Shown here: in pieces, positions 30,660-36,587 of the stretch | Position numbering within the stretch: the stretch's first letter is position 1 | Layout: every line of letters begins with the position of its first letter | From: Pseudomonadota bacterium | Lineage (GTDB): Bacteria; Pseudomonadota; Gammaproteobacteria; Burkholderiales; Rhodocyclaceae | Length of the DNA: 36,587 nt | NCBI GenBank assembly: GCA_008501585.1 | Contig: QQUN01000032.1 | Coordinates: 1-36,587 of the forward strand | Direction: 5' to 3' | Made by a program: the position numbers and the translations under genes | The notes under the pieces: model-generated | Told to the model about the DNA's origin: nothing | Database searches by the model: none | What the model saw: only the letters and a program-made list of their open reading frames with translations

Positions 30660-30782
30660 CTACGAGAATCGATGACGTTGGTCGCCCGCCGTGGCGAGAC
30701 CCGGCCAACGAAGGGGTGGCGTCAGCACGACGGTTGAAGCGCACCTGACGAAACAGGGCGCGACCAGCCCGGCCGCCGTTTG

Positions 30783-33569
30783 CTACGCATGCCCGGCATC
30801 CGGCAGCCCGAACAGTCGCGCCGCCCGCAGGCCCTTCAGCAGGGCATTCATCTCGTCTGCCGGCAGCGGGGGGCTGCACAGGTAGCCCTGGTAGGCGTCG
30901 CAGGCCCAGCCGCGCAGCATGCGGAGCTGGGCGACGGTTTCGACGCCTTCGGCGAGTACCTGGATGCGCAGGGTGTGGGCCATGGCGATGATGGTTTCGG
31001 CGATGGCTGCGTCGTCGGGTTCGGTTTCGATGTCGGCGATGAAGGAGCGGTCGATCTTGAGCCGGTCGATGGGGAAGCGCTTGAGGTAGGCGAGGCTGGA
31101 GTAGCCGGTGCCGAAGTCGTCCACGCCGATCATCACGCCCAGCGCCTTGGCCGCGTCGAGCACCTCGGCGGTGAGCTCGGGGTTGCGCATGATGAGCGAT
31201 TCGGTGAGTTCGAGCTCGAGCCGGTTGGCCGGCAGGCCGGTTTCGTGGAGGACGTCGGCGACGGTGTCGAGCAGGGTGTCTTCGTCGAACTGGCGGGCCG
31301 AGAGGTTGACCGCGATGGGGACGTCGATGAGGTGTGCCTGGCGCCAGGCCTGGGCCTGGGCGCAGGCGGTGCGCAACACCCAGGCGCCGATCGGGACGAT
31401 GAGACCGCTGTCTTCGGCGACGGGGATGAATTCGGCCGGGTCGACCAGGCCTTCGTCGGGGTCGCGCCAGCGCAGCATGGCTTCGACGCCGATGAAGCTG
31501 CCCGAGGCGATGTCGACCTGGGGTTGGTAGTAGAGCTCGAACTCGCGCCGCTCGAGGGCGCGGCGCAGGCGGTTCTCGAGGGTGAGGCGGGCCGAGACCA
31601 GCGTGGACAGGCGCGATTCGTAGAACTGGAAGTTGTTCCGGCCGGCGTCCTTGGCGTGATACATGGCGGCGTCGGCGTGCTGGATGAGGGTGTCGGCGGT
31701 GCTGCCGTCGTCGGGGTAGATGGCGATGCCGATGCTGGGGGTGACGGTGAGGCGGTGGCCCTTGACGTCAAAGGGCGCGCCCAGCGCTTCGACGATGCGT
31801 TCGGCCACTTCCGCAGCCTGGCGCCGGCTCTCGAGCTCGGGCAGGACGACGATGAACTCGTCGCCGCCCATGCGCGCGACGGTGTCCTGCTCGCGCACGC
31901 AGTGCTGGAAGCGGCCGGACACGGCCTTGAGCAGGGCGTCGCCGGCCTGGTGGCCGAGCGAGTCGTTGACGTTCTTGAACCGGTCGAGGTCGAGGAAGAG
32001 CACGGCCAGCGACTGGTCGAAGCGGCCGGCGGCCTCCAGCGCGGATTCGAGGCGGATGCCGAGCAGGCTGCGGTTGGGCAGGTCGGTGAGCGGGTCGAAA
32101 TGGGCGAGGTGGAGGATGCGCGTTTCGGCGGCCTTGCGGTGGGTGATGTCGGAGGCGATGGCGAGATAGCCGGTGATGCGTCCGTCCTGGGCGTCCATCA
32201 GTGGGGAGATGGAGACGGCGGCGGGCACGTTGCGCCCGTCCGGCCGGGTCAGCTCGAGCTCGACCGGTTCGCTGGAGGACAGGCCGCGGGCGGTTTCGAG
32301 CACGGCGGCGAAGCCGCGCTTGCCGGTGGCCGCCTGCATGCGGGCCATGGCCTCGCGGTTGATGAAGTCGATCGGGGTGCGCTGGCCGATGACCATGTCG
32401 GCCGTGCAGCCGAGCATGGCCTCGGCGGCCGGGTTGAACACGCGCACGATGCCGTCGGTATCGGTGAGCACGATGGCGTAGTCGGCGCTGTGCAGGATGG
32501 CCTGCTGCAGTACCGTGCTGGCGCGCAGGGCGGCTTCGGAGGCGGTGCGCTGGGCCACCTCGGCCTGCAGGGTGGCATTGGTGTCGGCCAGGATGCGGTT
32601 GGTGGCGGCCAGCTCGGCGGTGCTGCTGCGCACCCGTTCGCGGATGACCGAGTTGCGGGTCTGCAGGAAGGCGACCAGCAAGGCGGCCAGAACGGTGATG
32701 GCCCAGCCGGTGACGCGCTGGCGGGCGATCGAGGCGGAGGGGGCCAGTTCGAAGTGGTTGGGGGTGGGGGTGGCGATGATCAGCCAGCGGCGCGCGGCGA
32801 AGGCGATGACTTCGACGTAGGCCGTCTCGAAATGGTCGCCGAGGGTGTCGCGATAGACCTCGGGGGCGGTGCGCGGGTCGTCGGTGGTGTCGAGAATGGT
32901 GAAGGCCATGTTGCGGGCGTCGGGGTCCATCCCCGCCCACAGCGTGCTTTGCGCCAGCTCGCTCAGGTGCATGTAGATGCCGAGCAGGTGGTCGCCGGCC
33001 GGTGAAAACAGGCGGATGCCTTCGCCGTTTTCGGCTTCGGGGCTGAGCAGGGGGGTGGCAACGATCTGCCCCGTGCGCAGGGCGGCCTGCAGGCTTTCCT
33101 GGGCGACCAGGCCCTCCATGGCCAGGTCGGTGCCGGGCCGGGGCCAGGTGGCGTGGGTGGCGACATGGCGGGCCGGGAAGCGCACCGGCGGGGTGGCGCC
33201 GTCGTCGATGTCGGCCAGCGCGATGGCCTTGATGAAGGTGTGCACCCGCATCAGCGAGCCGCTGATCTGCTCGAAGTCGCGCGCTGTGCCGGCGCCGGCG
33301 ACGTCGACATGGTCGCTGAGCAGGCGCTGCAGGTCGAGCACGGCATCGAGTCGTTTGCGCAAGGTGCCGATGTGCTGGCCGGCGGCAAGCTGGAACTCGG
33401 CATACACGCGGTCGCGCTGGGCGTCGAGCGCGCTCTTGTACACCGCCTCGGTGGCAGCGGCGAGGACGCCGGCCAGGACCAGGGCGAGGCCGAAGTGCTT
33501 GACGAGGCGGCGAAGGTGCCGGATCACGCGCGGTGTGCGCGTCGCAGGTTCATGCGATGCAGCTTCCAT
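30783..33569 (-). CDS. CHASE-PAS-GGDEF-EAL membrane protein, c-di-GMP turnover
   Basis: A 928-residue inner-membrane signalling protein. TM1 is at about residues 24-42, a periplasmic CHASE domain at about 60-270 and TM2 at about 285-302. A PAS domain (about 350-475, ending ITHRKAAE), GGDEF (485-650) and EAL (about 665-915) follow. The cyclase motif MGGDEF (568-572) is intact, with an inhibitory RxxD I-site exactly five residues before it (REQD, 559-562). The EAL triplet reads EAM (696-698), but ELELTES, DDFGTGYSSL, IDRSFI and AEGVET are conserved, so phosphodiesterase activity is plausible. CHASE suggests a small-molecule periplasmic signal. A single-gene unit followed downstream by repeat element B. 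Confidence 0.93.
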   Translation of the reverse strand: MEAASHEPATRTPRVIRHLRRLVKHFGLALVLAGVLAAATEAVYKSALDAQRDRVYAEFQLAAGQHIGTLRKRLDAVLDLQRLLSDHVDVAGAGTARDFEQISGSLMRVHTFIKAIALADIDDGATPPVRFPARHVATHATWPRPGTDLAMEGLVAQESLQAALRTGQIVATPLLSPEAENGEGIRLFSPAGDHLLGIYMHLSELAQSTLWAGMDPDARNMAFTILDTTDDPRTAPEVYRDTLGDHFETAYVEVIAFAARRWLIIATPTPNHFELAPSASIARQRVTGWAITVLAALLVAFLQTRNSVIRERVRSSTAELAATNRILADTNATLQAEVAQRTASEAALRASTVLQQAILHSADYAIVLTDTDGIVRVFNPAAEAMLGCTADMVIGQRTPIDFINREAMARMQAATGKRGFAAVLETARGLSSSEPVELELTRPDGRNVPAAVSISPLMDAQDGRITGYLAIASDITHRKAAETRILHLAHFDPLTDLPNRSLLGIRLESALEAAGRFDQSLAVLFLDLDRFKNVNDSLGHQAGDALLKAVSGRFQHCVREQDTVARMGGDEFIVVLPELESRRQAAEVAERIVEALGAPFDVKGHRLTVTPSIGIAIYPDDGSTADTLIQHADAAMYHAKDAGRNNFQFYESRLSTLVSARLTLENRLRRALERREFELYYQPQVDIASGSFIGVEAMLRWRDPDEGLVDPAEFIPVAEDSGLIVPIGAWVLRTACAQAQAWRQAHLIDVPIAVNLSARQFDEDTLLDTVADVLHETGLPANRLELELTESLIMRNPELTAEVLDAAKALGVMIGVDDFGTGYSSLAYLKRFPIDRLKIDRSFIADIETEPDDAAIAETIIAMAHTLRIQVLAEGVETVAQLRMLRGWACDAYQGYLCSPPLPADEMNALLKGLRAARLFGLPDAGHA

Positions 33570-33612
33570 TGTGTGCCGCCCAATCGCGGCGGCGGGGTGT
33601 TGGCCAGGCAGT

Positions 33613-34683
33613 CTAGGGGCGCGTGCGCCGGCTGCCGATGACCGCGGTCAGCATGGTGAGTATGAACAGGCCGATGGCAATGGCATTGCCAAGGGCCCCA
33701 TACGCCCGCCAGCCGTGGGTCTGGGCGAGATCGCCGGCGACGCGCAGGAGCAGGCTCAGATGCAGCAGCGCCAAGGGTACATAAAAACCGGGGTGATATG
33801 GCAAGCGGACGCGAAGAACCGCGGGCAGGATGATCGGCGCGTGGCCGAAGACCATGGCGAACACGAAGCCGACCATCAGGCTGTGGACGGCGCTGTCCCA
33901 GCCGGTGTCGCCGGGGCCGGGGCCGAGCGTGGCGAGCACCGCACCGCCGAGCGCCAGCCACAGGTAGCCGGAGAGCAGGCAGAGGGCAATGTAGCGGGTG
34001 AGGCCGGTGGTCTTGACCGTGCGCCGGGCGACGTCCTGGCGAAACAGCCACAACGCCAGGCCGGCCGCGCCCAGGCCGAACAGGCGCGGGCCGGCGGGCA
34101 GGGCGGCGAGCGAGGCGCCGCCGACGAGCAGGCCGATCAGGGCGATGAAGATGCGCTGCATGCGCGGGCTGACCCGCATCAGCCGCGACAGTTCGAGCCG
34201 TTCCCCGGCGATGGTGACGATCAGGAAGGCCGCCCACCACCACAGCGCCAGATCGACGCTACCGGATAGCCCCCACACCAGCACGCCGATCAGCCAGGCG
34301 AGGGCGCCGAGGGTGAGCACGCGGGCATGCAGCGCCGGCACCCGCCGCTGGGCATGCAGCGAGGCGAGCACCAGGGCGATGCCGCCGACGGTGAAGCAGC
34401 CCGCGGCCACCGTGGGCGCGGCGCCGGCAATGAGCAGCGCGCTGCCGAGGCCCCCGGCCAGCGGACCGAGGTAGGCCCAGCGCTGGCCGACGGCGACGGC
34501 GCGCTCGAGCGCGATGAGGGTGCCGAAGAAGGCGCACATCATCAGCGCGCCATGTGGCGCGCCGGCGACGAAGGCGGGGGTCGGCCAGGCCAGGCGCCAC
34601 AGGCCGGCGAGCACGCCGGTGATCAGCCCGGCAAAGCCGAGGACCAGCAGCGGCGCGCGCTGCCAGGGCGGCAGGTCAGACAT
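33613..34683 (-). CDS. NnrS-like polytopic membrane protein
   Basis: A 356-residue protein with about ten to twelve hydrophobic helices. HGALMMCAFFGTLIALERAVA near the N-terminus and SLMVGFVFAMVFGHAPIILPAVLRVRLPYHPGFYVPLALLHLSLLLRV near the C-terminus, with conserved His, recall the NnrS superfamily, heme/copper membrane proteins linked to nitric-oxide and denitrification. It is shorter than R. sphaeroides NnrS (about 400), and the match is by recall. The ATG overlaps the SufT-like gene by eight bases. Role is unknown; NO or nitrosative stress tolerance is a hypothesis. Confidence 0.6.
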   Translation of the reverse strand: MSDLPPWQRAPLLVLGFAGLITGVLAGLWRLAWPTPAFVAGAPHGALMMCAFFGTLIALERAVAVGQRWAYLGPLAGGLGSALLIAGAAPTVAAGCFTVGGIALVLASLHAQRRVPALHARVLTLGALAWLIGVLVWGLSGSVDLALWWWAAFLIVTIAGERLELSRLMRVSPRMQRIFIALIGLLVGGASLAALPAGPRLFGLGAAGLALWLFRQDVARRTVKTTGLTRYIALCLLSGYLWLALGGAVLATLGPGPGDTGWDSAVHSLMVGFVFAMVFGHAPIILPAVLRVRLPYHPGFYVPLALLHLSLLLRVAGDLAQTHGWRAYGALGNAIAIGLFILTMLTAVIGSRRTRP

Positions 34684-34996
34684 CGTCCGGCTGCCAGCCG
34701 AAGTGGGCCTTGGCGGTGTCGCTCATCATGGCCGGCGTCCATTCGGGCTGCCAGACCAGCTCGACCTGGCGGGCGTGGTCGGGGGCGACGCGGCGCAGGG
34801 CGGCGTCGACCTCGTCCATGATCATCTGGCCCATCGGGCAGGCCGGGCTGGTCATGGTCATGTCGACGGCAATCCGGGTGTCGGTGACGGCGATGCGGTA
34901 GATCAGGCCGAGGTCGACGATGTTCATGCCGACTTCGGGGTCGATGACCTGTTTGAGGGCGTCGCGGACGGTGGTTTCGTCGAGGAGGTGGCTCAT
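34676..34996 (-). CDS. Metal-sulfur cluster assembly factor (MIP18/DUF59, SufT/PaaD-like)
   Basis: A 106-residue protein of the MIP18 family. Diagnostic are DALKQVIDPEVGMNIVDLGLIYRI and the Cys motif MTSPACPMGQMIMDEV with an aromatic-acidic C-terminus (VWQPEWTPAMMSDTAKAHFGW). Members aid Fe-S cluster maturation or carry (SufT, PaaD, Cia2). It starts inside the aldolase stop (ATGA) and ends eight bases into the NnrS-like gene. The operon context with an NnrS-like protein suggests repair of NO-damaged Fe-S clusters, but this is inference. Confidence 0.88.
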   Translation of the reverse strand: MSHLLDETTVRDALKQVIDPEVGMNIVDLGLIYRIAVTDTRIAVDMTMTSPACPMGQMIMDEVDAALRRVAPDHARQVELVWQPEWTPAMMSDTAKAHFGWQPDDV

Positions 34997-35649
34997 GTTG
35001 GCGTGTCGGGGTCGAGGGGGCGGGGGCGGCCGTACCAGCGGAACTGGTCGAGCGCTTCGTTCATCTGGGCTGCGTCGAGTCGCGGCGGTTCGCCCAGGCT
35101 GCGGGCGCGCCAGTAGTGTTCGCACAGCATTTCGAACTCGATGGCGCGATCGAGCAGGTGGTCGAGGCGGTCGGCCAGCACCACCATGCCGTGGTTGGCC
35201 ATCAGCGCCGCACTGCGTCCGGCCAGCGCGGCGAGGGTGGCATCGGACAGCGCCTGGCTGCCGAAGGTGGCGTAGTCGCCGCAGCGCACGCTGTCGCCGC
35301 CGAAGCGCGCCACCATGTAGTGGAAGGCGGGCACGTCGAGCCGCTGGCAGGCCAGCGCGGTGGCGAAGGGCGCATGCGCATGCAGCACGGCGCCGACTTC
35401 GGGCCGGGCGGCGTAGATGTCGCGGTGCAGGCGCCATTCGCTGGATGGCGCGCGTCGGCCGCGGGCGGTGCCGTCGGCGGCCACTTCGGTCATGTCGGCG
35501 GCCTCGCAGCGCTCGGGCGCCATGCCGGAGGGGGTGACCAGGAAGCCGGCGCCGTCGCGCACGCTGACATTGCCGGCGGTGCCCACCGACAGGCGCGCCG
35601 CGGTCATGCCGCGGGCCACGCCGAGCAGCTGTTCGGCGAGCGGGCTCAT
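34993..35649 (-). CDS. Class II aldolase/adducin family protein, likely methylthioribulose-1-phosphate aldolase or MtnB-like
   Basis: A 218-residue Zn-dependent enzyme. The phosphate-binding GTAGNVSVRDG, acid residue in SSEWRLHRDIY, Zn ligands in HAHAPFATALA and a further NHGMVV His are all present. It is coupled to mtnA by a four-base overlap, so its substrate is probably 5-methylthioribulose-1-phosphate. It may be an aldolase giving dihydroxyacetone phosphate and methylthioacetaldehyde (DHAP shunt, Ald2) or a dehydratase (MtnB) of the classical methionine salvage path. The family cannot be split confidently by eye. Absence of mtnC/mtnD nearby leans to the shunt. Confidence 0.75.
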   Translation of the reverse strand: MSPLAEQLLGVARGMTAARLSVGTAGNVSVRDGAGFLVTPSGMAPERCEAADMTEVAADGTARGRRAPSSEWRLHRDIYAARPEVGAVLHAHAPFATALACQRLDVPAFHYMVARFGGDSVRCGDYATFGSQALSDATLAALAGRSAALMANHGMVVLADRLDHLLDRAIEFEMLCEHYWRARSLGEPPRLDAAQMNEALDQFRWYGRPRPLDPDTPT

Positions 35650-36587
35650 GGCGCGAGGGGGGCCAGCGCGCCGGGGGCGACGACCCCGTGCTCGGTGATG
35701 ATGGCGGTGATGCGTGCCGCGGGCGTGACGTCGAAGGCCGGGTTGCCGACCGCGGTGTCGGCCGGCGCGATACGCAGCTGTGCCGTGCCGCCGCTGGCGT
35801 CGAGGCCGTGCAGCACGCGCACCTCGTCGCCGTCGCGGTCTTCGATGGGAATGGCGGCGCCGTTCGGGCAGGCGAAGTCGATGGTCGACACGGGGGCGGC
35901 AATATAGAAGGGCACGCCGTGGTCGGCGGCGGCCAGTGCCTTGAGATAGGTGCCGACCTTGTTGGCGGTGTCGCCGTTGGCGGCGACGCGGTCGGCGCCG
36001 GTGATGACCAGGTCCACCTCGCCGCGCATCATCAGCAGGCCGGCGGCGTTGTCGGCGATGAGGCGATGGGCGACACCGGACTCGCGCAGCTCCCAGGCGG
36101 TGAGCAGGCCCTGGTTGCGCGGCCGGGTCTCGCTCACCCACACCTCGACGGCGATGCCCGCCGCCTGCGCGGCATACACCGGCGACAACGCGGTGCCGTG
36201 GCCGAGCGTGGCCAGCCAGCCGGCGTTGCAGTGGGTCATGACACGCACCGGGCCGGGGCGGCGTGCGGCGATGTCGGCGATCAGCGCCAGGCCGTGCTGG
36301 CCGATGGCGGCGTTGGTGGCGATGTCTTCGGCGATGATGGCGTCGGCCTCGCGCTCGGCGGCGGCCAGGCGCGCCTCGGCCGGCAGCGCTCGCAGCACGC
36401 GGGCCATGCGCCCCAGGGCCCAGTGCAGGTTGACCGCGGTCGGGCGGGTCGCGCCGAGCACGGTGAGCGCGTGATCCAGCGTGGCGGCGTCGGCCGTCTC
36501 GCGCAGCGCCAGCGCCACCCCGCAGGCCGCGGTGGCGCCAATCAGCGGCGCGCCGCGCACCTGCATGGCGCGGATCGCATGGGCGAC
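35646..36587 (-). CDS. mtnA: S-methyl-5-thioribose-1-phosphate isomerase, N-terminus cut by window edge
   Basis: At least 313 residues of a MtnA-type isomerase that converts methylthioribose-1-phosphate to methylthioribulose-1-phosphate in methylthioadenosine salvage. The frame runs off the window end (VAHAIRAMQVRGAPLIGATAACGVAL), so some 40 N-terminal residues lie outside. The internal Met at 36566 is not the start. Catalytic Cys is in VMTHCNAGWLATLG and the partner Asp in VITGADRVAANGDTANKVGTY. It ends ...ITEHGVVAPG, the family C-terminus. The stop overlaps the aldolase start (ATGA). eIF2B-like paralogues differ in these motifs. Confidence 0.93.
   Translation of the reverse strand, partial: VAHAIRAMQVRGAPLIGATAACGVALALRETADAATLDHALTVLGATRPTAVNLHWALGRMARVLRALPAEARLAAAEREADAIIAEDIATNAAIGQHGLALIADIAARRPGPVRVMTHCNAGWLATLGHGTALSPVYAAQAAGIAVEVWVSETRPRNQGLLTAWELRESGVAHRLIADNAAGLLMMRGEVDLVITGADRVAANGDTANKVGTYLKALAAADHGVPFYIAAPVSTIDFACPNGAAIPIEDRDGDEVRVLHGLDASGGTAQLRIAPADTAVGNPAFDVTPAARITAIITEHGVVAPGALAPLAP

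Larger units (their letters stand above)
30479..30710. mobile_element. MITE-like repeat element, short copy (B)
   Basis: A 232-base element with 30-bp terminal inverted repeats (30479-30508 and 30681-30710, 27 of 30 matching). Its left 80 or so bases and its right end match element A at 11170-11548, in the same orientation. An internal module of about 150 bases of A, with its two inner inverted repeats, is absent. It occupies most of the convergent gap 30432-30782 between the LEA-type gene and the GGDEF-EAL gene. A shared GTTGCCTTCGG precedes both copies. No coding capacity is seen. Confidence 0.75.

Noticed and set aside
30780-33005. Plus-strand open frame of 741 codons opposite the GGDEF-EAL gene
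   Set aside because: Repetitive Gly/Val/Asp composition, no RBS; antisense shadow.
1-36587. CRISPR array, tRNA, rRNA, toxin-antitoxin or phage genes
   Set aside because: Looked for evenly spaced direct repeats, tRNA-like cloverleaf ends and small paired genes by eye; none was found.

Overview
This is a GC-rich bacterial chromosome segment, densely packed with genes and using high-GC third codon positions throughout. Gene content points to a Betaproteobacterium, most likely a Rhodocyclales/Zoogloeaceae-type (Azoarcus-Thauera-Denitromonas-like) metabolically versatile respirer. That placement is an inference from protein style (YccA, YbiB/TrpD2, CobW, NasA with a fused Fe-S tail, CHASE-PAS-GGDEF-EAL proteins) and was not checked by alignment. 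No rRNA, tRNA, CRISPR array, phage gene or transposase gene was seen.

Layout. 1-5.2 kb: a TonB-dependent receptor followed by a truncated exported protein (minus strand), YccA with a clear UUCG-loop terminator, a divergent NhaR-type LysR regulator, and hydroxypyruvate isomerase. 5.3-11.1 kb: a two-gene RND efflux system (adaptor plus pump, no outer-membrane factor), then a run of small exported proteins (Cys-rich peptide, lipoprotein cytochrome c, DUF411 protein, small membrane protein) that resembles a copper-handling cluster. 11.1-11.6 kb: a MITE-like repeat element. 11.6-14.9 kb: Ca2+/H+ antiporter ChaA (minus), and an unknown protein with AzlC/AzlD (plus). 15.0-21.0 kb: a signalling block with a GAF histidine kinase facing a four-gene overlapping operon (HD-GYP response regulator, REC-PAS protein, HDOD protein, PAS histidine kinase). 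21.2-26.9 kb: a KefB/C-type antiporter, assimilatory nitrate reductase NasA, and YbiB. 27.0-30.4 kb: a CobW-family GTPase, two tandem beta-hydroxyacid dehydrogenases and a LEA-type lipoprotein. 30.5-30.7 kb: a second, shorter copy of the MITE-like element. 30.8-33.6 kb: a CHASE-PAS-GGDEF-EAL protein. 33.6-36.6 kb: a fully overlapping minus-strand operon, mtnA (truncated by the window edge), class II aldolase, SufT-like factor, NnrS-like membrane protein.

How it fits together. The recurrent themes are cyclic-di-GMP signalling (HD-GYP, GGDEF-EAL, HDOD and two kinases), nitrogen and metal metabolism (NasA, NnrS-like, SufT-like, CobW, DUF411, cytochrome c), and small-carbon salvage (Hyi plus two tartronate-semialdehyde-reductase-like enzymes; MtnA plus aldolase). 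The strongest non-gene signal is the pair of elements at 11170-11548 and 30479-30710. They share long terminal inverted repeats, an internal hairpin and paired REP-like palindromes, differ by an internal module of about 150 bp, and both sit between convergent genes. No wholly new defence or enzymatic system was recognised. The most promising candidates for undescribed biology are this repeat family, the four-gene HD-GYP/HDOD signalling operon and the mtnA-aldolase-sufT-nnrS operon.
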